This document shows positions 33,182-44,133 of a DNA stretch of 64,000 nucleotides, one piece after another; positions within the stretch are counted from its first letter, which is position 1; each line of letters opens with the position of its first letter. This DNA is from Botryotinia globosa (taxonomy: Eukaryota; Ascomycota; Leotiomycetes; Helotiales; Sclerotiniaceae). Made by a program: the position numbers and the translations under genes. Under the pieces are notes generated by a model that saw only the letters and a program-made list of their open reading frames with translations, made no database searches and had not been told where the DNA came from. The DNA is taken from NCBI GenBank assembly GCA_014898425.1, contig RCSZ01000014.1:434001-498000 (forward strand), read 5' to 3'.

Positions 33182-34974
33182 ATATCCCTTCAATTTATAG
33201 ATACAGACATCAATATTGCAATTCTGATGCTCTCGTAGGCAACTCAGGGAAAGACATCCTATGCAGATACATTTGAGGAAAAACAGCATGACACATTACG
33301 ACAAAACTATTGCGATGCTTAACGAAAGCATGGGACTATGTCTACGTTAAGGGCATCACAAGTAGCAGAGAGAAAAGCAATTTATCGACTTCATGACTTC
33401 ACGCTTATCATCATCCTAAAGCAGTTTCTAGGACGTATCCCTTTGCGGAATACAGCAAGTTTAGCCAAAGTCTAAATCCCAATGCCGCTCGACAAGCAGA
33501 GGCTGGTGAATGGTTGCCATACACCTTGACATTTGATAACCAAGAGCCATAGATGATATTGGGAGTGTCGACAGTATAATCAGCGCATGGCTCAGTCGGT
33601 CGTATGGCAGACGACGGTCATACATACCCGATGGTTGGGGACTGTACCTGGAGATGAAGTCCGCAAGCTATTTCCAAGGATTGTTGGCAAGAGCTTACTT
33701 ACATTACAGCCTCACAGAATTATCTTACAGAGTATAGCAATAATGTCTAACGAATGATATTGATGAGATCATTTCAGGTGATTATCATGAATAGCCTGGT
33801 GGTATCCGAGGTGAAGTTCTCGATGCCGTCCTATTTCAGCCGATAGCCACCGAAGTGCTGCGTTCAACAATAACTATGACTCTAATAATATAATAAGTAC
33901 TACCTACCTAGCTATACAAGTGATTCTCCATTCTCTTCTTCATTTGGAGAGCGGCCGGTGTATGTCCCCTGTCGTCAACGTCTCTGCACGCCCATGAACG
34001 CCCAGGTGGTGGATGTCGTCTCTCGTGTTTCCTTCCCCTTATCGAAAGGTAATGGTATCACTGCGGGGCTTATCCAAATCCAATGATCCCAATCTAAACA
34101 AACCGCCCTTGCTGCAATGCATCATTACATTCTTGTTACCTTTTCCTTTGAGTTGAATGTAAATGATACGTCAAGTCAAGTGGGGGTTGATTCTTTGTTC
34201 GAAAGCAAACGACCATGGTGATAGATTTCCTTTTTTGATAGAGTTAGTCACCTAGGTAAGGTAGTATTGAGAAGTAAGTAGGTACTCAAATACTCAAATT
34301 CTTGGTTGGTATTTACTAGGTGATGTGCTTGAAAGGTCATCGACTCGGTAGATTGTATTTGTGTTGTGTTGTGTTGTGTTGTGTTGTATTGTATTGTATT
34401 GTGTTGTATTGTATTGTATTGTGTTGAATTGTATTGCATTGTGTTGAATTGTATTGTATTGTACGGAGAAGCTGCACAAAGTGGATCCCGCTTTTAGCGA
34501 ATTCCTTCCCAAAAACATGAGATTGATAAACTGACACTGACTTCTCGAATGAAGAAATGATTTGCGTTAAATCCAAACCAACTTCCAAGCCTACATAACT
34601 TGAACGAAAAAGTACCTCAGTACTTGAGTATTTATCTATTCCTCGTTATTCCTAAGCCAAATCTTTGTGACGCCTCTGGTTGGCTCCAATCCATCCTCCT
34701 TTCGCACTACCCGTATCTCGATTCTCCATATATCAATCATATATATCTCTCAACCCCGCCTTCTCGCAATACATACCTACCTGATTCACTTTCCCCCAGA
34801 CTCTCCATCTTCTTTCGGCTGCCACATCTTGCAGGGCAATTCTTCCGCTCGATTTTATAATCGACAGAAGACTCATGGACGATCATTGGCATTCGCCCTT
34901 ATCGCGATCGCGTTGAGGACTCTGGTCGATTGACCACTGTCTTCCAGCGCTCGCTACGAATAATACCTTCCATT
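33182..34974. other. Spacer, no gene recognised
   Basis: 1.8 kb without convincing coding sequence. No open frame of 60 codons or more is present from 33182 to about 34247. A pentanucleotide repeat at 34.36-34.46 kb is listed separately. The final 350 bp are pyrimidine-rich leader of the carrier gene. Confidence 0.45.
34358..34462. repeat. TTGTG/TTGTA pentanucleotide repeat
   Basis: About 21 pentamer units in which TTGTG, TTGTA, TTGAA and TTGCA variants alternate. On the minus strand every frame is open (Asn/Thr/Gln-rich), which produces three overlapping spurious frames. Confidence 0.9.
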
Positions 34975-36293
34975 ATGCCTGTTAAGCCTGGTCAACATGA
35001 TATGATCAACCAACAACAACTACTACTTCTTCATCAAGAAAGATCGAAGGCTCAGAAAAAATGGCTGAAACAATATCGAACAGAGGTTGCTGCGTCTGTC
35101 AGCAGCATCTGTTCTACCTTCTGCGCAGTGAGTTTCTCCGTGCTATGTGTTCAATGCAACCGCTGATTGCTTGTAGTTTCCATTGGACTCTGTAAAAACG
35201 CGAATGCAGACATACAAATATAACAACTTTACGGATTGTGTCCGACGTACATATCAAACGGAAAAATTGCGAGGATTCTTTCGTGGTGTTGCGGCACCTT
35301 TAGCTTCAGTAACTCTGGTCCGAACAATATCTTTCTCGGTCTATCAGCGTTCAAAGTATACATACTCAGCTTGGTTCAAGAGAAACTTTGACGTCGATCC
35401 ATTGGTGCATATCAATACATTTGGAACATATCCCACCCTTTCAACTGTTGCTTGTTTTGGAGCTGCTGGCGCCACAGCTGGATCGTTTATAACGCTTGTA
35501 GCTTGTGGGTGGATCGACTAAGTTTATTACTCTTTCTTCACGTTTCTAACATTATTTAGGTCCCTTCGAGTTGACGAAGCTTAGTGCCCAAGTATCGGTA
35601 TTGATGGCTACTAAACGGCAAACGAGCCTTTCTGACCCCGTCAAAAACTCTCCTATGCAGAATGCGACTGCGGCGAGCTATAAAGACAAGGGAACATTTA
35701 AAACCGCTATGAACATTGTCAAGAATCGTGGGGTGTCAGGCCTCTATTCTGGATTCAACCTTCACCTTCGTGAGACAATTCTCCAATCCAAGATTGCTGG
35801 CACAGACTAATCTCGTCATATACAGTTCGGGATACACTAGGGACTGCTATTTACTTTATGACTTACGAAAGTTGTAAGCAACTCTTGACTACATATACAG
35901 GGTCAAAAGGCTCAACGAGTCCATTTGCTGTCGTTGTCGCTGGCGGTTTCTGCGGCGTAGCGAGCTGGGCATTGATCGTGCGTGGAAGAACCATATTCTT
36001 GTAGTGCTAGCAAAGCAACTAACGATGAGTAGTACCCAATCGACTCTGCTAAAAGCATTTATCAGCGAAATTGCCTGACTTGCTGCAAAGGCGAGACCGT
36101 TCAAAAGGCACCAAAAATTAGATTCTTCGACAAGAAAATGTACCGAGGCTTGGGTGTATCCATGGGCAGATCGTGCGTTGTAAATTCAATTTTTTTCTCG
36201 GTATTTGAATGTAAGTGAATTTCATCGACTCAATACCTACATAACTAACAAGGTGTAGTCATCAAGAAAAATGTAAATGCAATTCCAGATTGA
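34975..36293 (+). CDS. Mitochondrial carrier family (SLC25) transporter
   Basis: These carriers move small metabolites across the inner mitochondrial membrane. Six exons (34975-35127, 35177-35504, 35560-35769, 35826-35977, 36033-36210, 36259-36293) give 351 aa. The three matrix-helix signatures are all present: FPLDSVKTRMQ in repeat 1, CPFELTKLSAQ in repeat 2, and YPIDSAKSIYQ in repeat 3. Each falls directly after a splice join, and each join restores the expected codon. GFFRGVAAPLASVTLVRTI, GLYSGFNLHLLRDTLGTAIYF and YRGLGVSMGRSCVVNSIFF are the even-helix regions. Repeat 1 lacks a clear upstream glycine motif and the N-terminal 45 residues are a polar extension. The substrate cannot be told from the signatures. 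Repeat 2 carries Glu in place of the commoner Asp. Confidence 0.88.
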
Positions 36294-39200
36294 TGGGATA
36301 TCTGGAGATGGAGGTACAGTCTTTTGTAAATATCCTCTTTTTGTATGGCAATTTGGCGATGCACAAGCATTAAGGAAATGGAGTTTTCAGGGAGCATAAT
36401 AGCTAAGGTCAAGTCCGCATGGAATAAGGAGAATTATCTGAAATTTAAGTTTGATATGAAGACACTCGAAACGAGCAAGGTTTGCTAAATAAATGGATCG
36501 CAATAGTAGGAGATTGAACGAAGATTTTGCATTGGCTAAGTCTTAGATTGGTAGTTAATAATGAATATATGGAATTTGACTTGAAACTGTAGTTAGATGG
36601 AAATAAATGTACATTCAAACCACTCACGGTTGCAGTTATTAATCTCTTCGGGTGGGGGTCGATCTTGGTGTAAAGAGTCGCCTGAACTCTCCATCATCTA
36701 CATCAAGTCCTCTGTCTTTCGTTCCCCTATTTCGCATTCGCTTGTCTGATGCATGTCCTGTATGTATAGTAATGGGCAATGTGGAAGGGGTCGAAAGATG
36801 GACTAGTGAACCTGTTGATCTCCAAATTCGCATGTGTACCTCCGTGGTGTGCACTTATAAGTTTTAACGACTCTCAGTATTGGCAAGAAAATTGAAGGGA
36901 CTCAATGGAGAGAGCTTCAGGAGCTCGATGATTTCGAAGGAACTTTCATTTCGTGTGTTATCCGAAGCGCGTTTGTGGGATTTCCATCAAGCTGTCCCTC
37001 AGGATCATGATTTAGCTTTTGTGAAGCGGTCGGCTTTTGATGTTTTGGTAGGCCGATGTATAGATACTTGGAGAGAGAGAGAGAGATGCGGGAGTTCTGG
37101 CTAGATGTGAAGAGGGAGCTGAGATCAATCATTACCGTTTCCTCGCTGTCAATGTATTCTTGAAATTCTGTGGCTGTTTTGTGGTTTGTCTCGTGGGCTG
37201 AATGTCTTTTTATTTGGCATCTTCAGATGTTGAGTATTGGAAGGGATTGCAGATAGTGGGAAGCTGGATATAGGAGAATCGGGTACGGGAAATCGAGTTT
37301 CGGGATAAAGGTATGGATGGATACTTGAAAGATGACTGCGAATCTGGGCCGCTTTGTGCATTTTCTTCTGTTTCATGGATTGTTGGAAAGTGCGGAAGAT
37401 AGTTTATTGCTGAGTGGGAAAGTGTGTATATATTGGTGAGAATTGGGGGGATAGAGAATGGGATGAATATAGTGAAGATGTGCCGTTGTGTATATCGAGT
37501 TTAAAACTACGCAACAGTAGCAAGAGTTTGCGCCGCATATTCCCATGGCAGCAGCAACTGTATATGTCCCGGTACCAGAAGTCCGTCCAATGCTGTATCA
37601 TCTTAGCGCAAAGAAGGGCGATGAAATCGCGAAGTATTTTCCAGTATGAAAAATTGAATCCATGGGGTTTTGCCCGTCTAGTATGGCTTCTAGCGAGCGA
37701 TTGTATTTATAGTAGACATTTCAAGTGAGTCTCAAGAAGAAATATCCAATTCTCAAAGTCTTTTATCAAATATTCTCCTGTACGATAGTGCCCTATCCTA
37801 CGAAGTTGCCTTCATATTCTAAAGCAAGAGTAGGTATCTGTTCGTGGCTGACTGTTCATGAAACATAATTGCTGGAAGCTGAAGAACAGCGAGTCAAAAA
37901 ATCATGCCTTAATCTCTCAGCTGGGATTAGTTGTATTTGTCCCTTCGCGTGCGTCGAAAACCTACGATAGGAACGCGTAGCATTCGATGACGGATCAAAG
38001 CAACCCAATCTAGACCTGCCTTTCCACCAAGTTAAGATTTGTACCGCTCACCTGAATCAACCATAGGAGGTACCGTTGAAACGGTAGGTCTTGTGATTGA
38101 AGCTGCCTTCGAATTTCTCAAGGACATCCCTCAAGCTACTGGACAGTTGATGATTAACATATCTCTACTTCGGCATTTCCGAACCCGTTCCTATTGCACT
38201 CTGGTGAGCAGCATTGTGGGATTGCGTTCATGTTGATATGGATCTTTCAGATACGATAGAGAAACTCCGCGGGTGAAATAGTGATCTTGAGATCTTATAG
38301 GAAGGCTTTATTACTGAGCACTGGTTCCATAGAGCAAAGTTTGTAATGAGAGATCGTGGGAGAGAAAGATATTGAAACCAAAGTCATAGAAAAGGTTTCC
38401 GTCGCCGAATGTGATTTCACGCAATTTGATTTGAAGAGAGACCCCACCACAGGCTTATTGTTAGCTACAGACTCCTTCCTTTGAGCCGTTGAGCCTCACC
38501 AAATGTTCCTTCAATAAAGCTTATCACAAGCACATAGCTTTGTCTTTCAGAGCGGCTGATGCTCCAGTTGCAGCCACTGACGACTCTAGTTTGCTGCTGC
38601 CTGATGCAGTAACAAGAGCAGATGACTGTTGCCCTACTTGTATTGTACCAGAACAATTCTCTCTTCCAAAACATAAACGATATTTTACACAAATAGAACA
38701 TCACTCCGTAAATCTGCACACCCATTGTTTTCAGGATCTAACAGTGTTCTGAGAGATAATACATAGCAAGCCTCAAATCCACACTCGTGAAGGAGCTGAA
38801 TTTAGAATACACAAGTACTGTTTTGGGCACTTCCCATAAGTACCTAGGTATGCTTTGGCCAGCATATCTGCAACCTTGCCCACGAAAGTTACGTACGAAC
38901 TCTTGTAGTTTCTTCCATGTTGAGCAAGAGCTTCAGCTAGATTTAGTATTGCGACGTGATTTGAAATACCTTAACATGGCCGGTCTTCACTTTTAGTAAT
39001 AAGTATTCAAGAAGAAGAACATTCTTTGCCGCCGAATGCTGACTGAAATGTTGTGTCGGGCTATTAACATTTCATATAAATACTCTGCCATGAAAATATC
39101 AAGACAATTTCAGCAATATACCTAACCTAGTATTCACATATGGACACATACAAATATACGGCCTCGACGTGGTTCATTCATACAGCAGAAGTGAATAATC

Positions 39201-39613
39201 GATGTAATTGCCGTGTCAAATGAACCTCAATTGCCCCGCGGCAAGATTCTGCGGGACCTGCCATTCGCTTCACACGCGCGCTAAGATTACGATTACCTAC
39301 GGTACGCTGCCCACTCCGAGGACCATTTGCTTTTCCTCAAAAGTTTGCGACACATAAGACTTTCATTCTTCCATCTCAATCATTTTCATTGAAAACAACA
39401 CGCAATCAACCTTTCCTATTATCTAACACCAGAACACTGGATGTATTGTTAGGACGTATCGTGATTCTCTATTTTCTTATCAGCCTAGCAAAAGCTGCTG
39501 ATTTCACTTTGAGAGAGTTGTTATCGTGCCTTTTTATCAGCGCTTCTGCGCACTAATCTCTTTCTTTCAATAGGTCATAAGATTCTTATGGTAAGTCGAG
39601 GATAGTACTCGAT
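36294..39613. other. 3.3-kb gene-poor region
   Basis: No gene is supported. Open frames at 36652-36867, 37414-37728, 38039-38236 and 38489-38752 have no recognisable domain. Only the segment near 38045-38155 reads like a possible helical peptide (VGLVIEAAFEFLKDIPQA), and it has no partner exons that I can join with confidence. A GAGA run occurs at 37072-37086. The last 300 bp (AT-rich, then pyrimidine-rich) are the promoter of the DUF2293 gene. Confidence 0.4.
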
Positions 39614-42547
39614 ATGGTGGGTAAAAGAAGAAAAGCCCTCCTGGCAAAAGGAGTTCTCAAGAATCCGAAAGTGGAAGCTGCCCGAGAAGCTTCAAAGGCC
39701 AAAAAGGGTCAAAAGAGTCTATCGGCTCGAGCTGGTAAGGAAGATCGCCGTGCTAAAAAACTGGAACGCCGGAAGAAAGAGAAGAAATCATATACTGCAC
39801 AAGATTGGGCAGAGCCTGCCCCAGATCATTTGATTGCCAAATTAGATCTTCCCAAGCATAGTTCTAAGTATCAATCGTATTTCGAATTTGCGGAGAATAC
39901 AGAAAAGAAGAAGAAGTTGGAGTTTCAGGTATTTAGTTTTGCATTATGTTTTTACCATATTGACTTGCGTTCAGGTCACAAATGAGCCCAATCCTCCACC
40001 AGGATTCACCTATGTCCCCATTGGAGATCCAACTTTGACGAATGCTTGCAAAGAATTATCGCGAGAACAAAATGCTATGATCTTTATTGTTTCGGTAAGA
40101 TTGACCGACAGGCCTATTTGTGCTGAGCGCAAGACTACACCTACTGACTTCATATCTTTCTACAGCGCTCGAAAGAAGACAAGTCGAAAATTTCAGAGCA
40201 CGTCTTTCGAACCGGATATCATTTTCGAGAAGTCATCGTGGACGAAGCTCGCAAAGCTGTCGGCGACACTGTTATTTCGAACACAACCCATGGATTGATT
40301 GAGCCAATACCAGAATCCCAAGACGAGATAAACAAACAAGCAGACGCTGCAATACGCGATCTTTTTCCAAGAATACCTAATACTGATCGACAGAGGATTA
40401 TAGAGCATGCTTTTCAAAAAGGTATCAAATTTCATGGAGAACCTACGGTCGGCCTTCAAGCCGACCTTCCCTTGGCACGTCGAGTTCAGCTCGCTGTTCT
40501 TGCTCACATCCGCCATACACACACTAGATATGACAAGCTACTCAAGGAAACCAGTTGGATAAATGCACGAAAGTTAGTTGAGCCTGTGTGTTTAGATGTC
40601 CTTGTCAAATGGCGAGGAGACGAGGAAACTGGGCGTGATCAAATGGATGAGATCTTACGAGAAGTTGTCATTATAACTGACTCCGACGATGAAGATGACG
40701 ACTCTGATGAAGACGATGATTCAGGTGAATCCTCGGAAGAGGGAGAGACATCCATCGGATCTGCTGCTCCGGCCCTTCATGATGGTTCACAGAGGCGGCA
40801 ACCTTTGATGACTGAGCAAGATTCCTATACGAATATTGCTGCCCCCTCAGACTCTATTTCTTCTCATACACGATCTAGAGCAAGGCAAAATGAAGGATTG
40901 AGAAGACCCCAGCCTCGCTTCAAGCGATACCAAGCTGCATGGGATGAGGCTGTCAATCGAGGTCAGAATAACGCTCTTGAATTTAACGGGCGAAGTATGG
41001 AAGGATATGAGGCAAGTATGAGACCCACCCAACCTAATGATGCACCACATTACCAAGAGATACCTCGACGACAAGCACCTATCGCTGCATCACGTCCTCA
41101 TACGGAGTCGGAGTATATCTATCGTGACACAGAACCTCGGCATAGTGTTCCGCCTGAACAACAAGTAGGTCCAGTTTGGAGGAGACAGGTAGAAGAAAGC
41201 TTCGTGACTAATATTTACAGATTCGCCATTACTACCAACAGGAGCGGGCACCTTCAAGGACGTTGCTTCGCAGGAATGAGGTAACAGTTAGACCCCTGCA
41301 TGACCGCCCAACTTTTCAACCTCCACAGTTTGATACTGCCCCACAAGTGAGCAGAGAGCCAAGATCCCAAGGAGTTGTCAGTAGGTCTGGGTTCCAAGAC
41401 TTACTTGCTTTATCCATTGAAACCCAAAATGATAGTATGAATGTTTCACCTCATTTGGATCGAGGTACTGCTGTTCGCGACTTGGGCCACCATCAAGAAT
41501 CTTATCCAAGACACGTGGTTGAAGGGAGTAGATTGACATCTAGGCCCCGAGAAGTCATTCTCATTGATGATGATGATGATAATGATGATAGCCCATATTC
41601 TAAGCGCCGTCGTGTGATTGAAGATGATCATGGGCGATTCAGGCCTCATCCTTCCAGGGTGCAGAATACCCATACCGCCCCAAATTTCTCTTACGGGGAC
41701 GCCAACAGGCATTCCGTTGCATTACCCAGATACACTGAAGGTTTGTTACAAAACTTGCCATTAGCATCTTCACGACCTATACTTTCAGAACGAGTGCCTA
41801 TTTATGATGCGCCTGATTCCAGACCATATGAAATGCATTCCAGTCTATCCAGGCGAGAAGATGAGAGGCTCTCTTACCAGCAACCTGTATCTTACTCGAG
41901 ACGAGAGATGCCTGCGCCACGCCCTTATTTGACCAATTCTGATGAGACATACAACCCTCAGCGAGTGGTTAATGATAGTGTGAGAGTCGCTAAGCGTGAT
42001 CAATTTGTACGACGAGAACAAGTTGAACCTAGTCAGAGGTATTATCTTCAAAGACCAGCGTCGCCTAGTATGCATGGCCCAAGAAGAATTTCTCATCCTC
42101 ATATTGTGGATGGTCCTGCAGACCAAGCTTTCATTCAACGTTTCTCTCAATCTGGACTTGAATCCCCCATTTCTCGGCCACAAGATGGTCCTGTTTCTTA
42201 TCAGAGATTTGCTCCAAATGTTCATCGTCAAGGCGAGTCGCTAGATCAAGCAGCTAGGTCATTCACAGTCATGCGTCCTGTTCAATCAAGATCTCCAGTA
42301 CGATATTTAGATAGGGTAGAGTGAGTGGGCTCGAGTAACCAAGAGTGGCATAGGAATTGCTAACTTTCTTTACCTTAGAAGATCTGGTGATAGATCTGGT
42401 CCACCAGTATACTACGAGAGACGTGAACCGTATACTATTGAGCGACACATACCGAATACCATGCGTGTTTCGGTGCCGCCAGACCCTCATTACCAGACAA
42501 ATCCTCGGGCTGTGCATCCTGGGCGTCAAGTCATTGTGTTGGATTAG
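39614..42547 (+). CDS. DUF2293-domain protein with a long disordered tail
   Basis: The function of DUF2293 is unknown. Five exons (39614-39928, 39975-40094, 40166-41164, 41221-42320, 42379-42547) give 900 aa. Residues 1-70 are very basic (KRRKALLAKGVLKNPK; RRAKKLERRKKEKK), which suggests nucleic-acid binding or nucleolar targeting. The DUF2293 core, about residues 185-285, has AIRDLFPRIPNTDRQRIIEHAF, RRVQLAVLAHIRHTHTRYD and a terminal VKWRGDEE. It is followed by an acidic Asp/Ser stretch (ITDSDDEDDDSDEDDD). The remaining 550 residues are Arg-, Ser-, Pro- and Tyr-rich and look disordered. The 56-bp third intron (GTAGGT...TTACAG) is preferred over a later GT, which would leave only 32 bp. The last intron (GTGAGT...TTAG) restores an Arg/Ser/Tyr-rich end, VIVLD. 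Confidence 0.8.
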
Positions 42548-43133
42548 TTTGGGAGTAGTTTTCGAGAGATGAGGCGCCTCGAAGGAGGGACAGTCGAGCT
42601 CTTGAGGCTCCTGTTTGAGGCTCCTGCAGCTTGTTTCCGTAGTTAGGATTCATGTGTATCTTGCATTGGGAGTAACTGGCGCACGATTCATTTATTCATC
42701 GGTAAATGATAGGTTTTGTATCTGGATGGGAGGCGTACATGGTGCCATTTTTTTGCGCCCTTGGCTGCGTGGGCTTACCTGTATGGGCGTGGAGCATGGA
42801 AATCGCATCGAGGGACCAAGATTATTTGCATTAAAACGGCGTCACAGACTGGGGGGGTGGAAAGTTCATTTTAGAACTTGGTGGTAACGCCGAGTTGTTT
42901 CAGGAAAGCCTGTTTCAATCGGTTTCAGTACTCATGCCCTATGGGATGAGTACAATCTATAATATATATACAACCGCGATTGTATGACTTTCTTCCCAGT
43001 CAGTCCCCAATAATTACTGAATCCATATATGCATCTGATGATTTCAAAGAGTGAGAAAGTATGAAGTATGATTCGGGTATCCAACCAATGCCCGCATAAA
43101 CTCCTTTAAATTCCCAACAATAAAATATAACTC
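42548..43133. other. Convergent 3' flanks
   Basis: 586 bp between the DUF2293 and VPS20 genes. Plus-strand frame 42615-42887 has no recognisable product. No other signal seen. Confidence 0.4.
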
Positions 43134-43886
43134 CTATGCCATCATTGCAACCTGTTGTTCCTCTCGCTCGCGTTGTCTTGCTTTCGCCCTGTCTTTACTC
43201 GAAAGTTCTGACCTCGGCACGTCAGGCAAGGAATCTTTCAATGGTGATGCCGCTGTAGGAACCTCAGGTAGCGGAACACCTGTAACTTCTGCTTCCAAAG
43301 CAGCCAATTCATCTTCTACCTCATCTTCATCCTGGTTTGACATCATCCCTCCCAGCATATCGCTCACCTCCTAGAATTCAAGTCAGTAAAAATAGCCACT
43401 TATAACTTGAAATAGCGCTTGCCTGTTGATAAGCAATTGCATCCGCCGTCTCTCCCATCAACTTTTCCACGTGATCCAACCCTCCCATTTCCTTGTGTAT
43501 CTGGTTCAGCACATTTGTACCTTGTTGTAAACCAAATACAACATCCTTTTGTACCAGCGCAAACTCCACACTACTAGTCAATTTCTCCAGTTGCTCGAGT
43601 TGCGCATCCGTCTTTGCCAGCAAAGATTCTTGATATTTTTTCCGTCGCAGTGCTAGGAGAGCTCGTTTTTTATCTCCTTTTGCCAACATTTCTTTTGCGA
43701 TAGCGGTTTCGCGGTCGGTGAGTACAGTTATGCGTCGTTGATATTGGTGAAGCTTGTCCCGCTGGTTCTTCATGTCCAGGATAGCTCTGGAGTCCAGGAG
43801 TCAGTAAATGCAGACTTGAAGAATAGCTGAAAAGCTCCTTACTTATCCTGAGCGGAAATCTTTTGAGTACTGGGTGAATTCCCCAT
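43134..43886 (-). CDS. vps20: VPS20/CHMP6, ESCRT-III subunit
   Basis: Vps20 starts ESCRT-III assembly on endosomes for multivesicular-body sorting. Three exons (43886-43843, 43786-43423, 43370-43134) give 214 aa. The N-terminus MGNSPSTQKIS carries the Gly-2 and small residues of an N-myristoylation site, as in yeast Vps20. The helical core is KAILDMKNQRDKLHQYQRRI, then MLAKGDKKRALLALRRKKYQESLL, then FALVQKDVVFGLQQGTNVLNQIHKEM, all typical of CHMP6. The acidic C-terminal part (EVSDMLGGMMSNQDEDEVEDELAALEAE) is the autoinhibitory helix and MIM region. The second intron (43371-43422, 52 bp) begins GCAAGC rather than GT: a GC-AG intron. It shares a 247-bp promoter with RIX7. Confidence 0.92.
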
Positions 43887-44133
43887 CGTTGATTTGTTGA
43901 AACTACTTGCTCACTGTTAGAGGGATGCATTCCGTAGAGTTCTGCTCCAGGACTTGAATGCTTGGAAACGGCGTCATGGCGGTTGGCGCTGATAAGCGAT
44001 AAGAATTATTCCGAGCGGGATTTACCGTTTTTGGGAGAGGTCAACATTTTTTTTTATTTTCAAACATTCATGCGACTTGGGAGTTCGAATAACTTTGGGT
44101 GCACTTTACTCGAGGTTGTTTGGAAGGTTTACT

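Noticed and set aside
33575..33650. TGGCTCAGTCGGT as a tRNA D-arm
   Set aside because: No anticodon stem or T-loop follows within tRNA length.
37414..37728. 104-codon plus-strand frame in the 36-39 kb gap
   Set aside because: It starts at an ATG but has no domain, an irregular composition and no compelling splice partner.
41189..41220. A 32-bp intron in the DUF2293 gene
   Set aside because: Too short for fungal splicing; the GTAGGT donor at 41165 gives a 56-bp intron with the same acceptor and frame.
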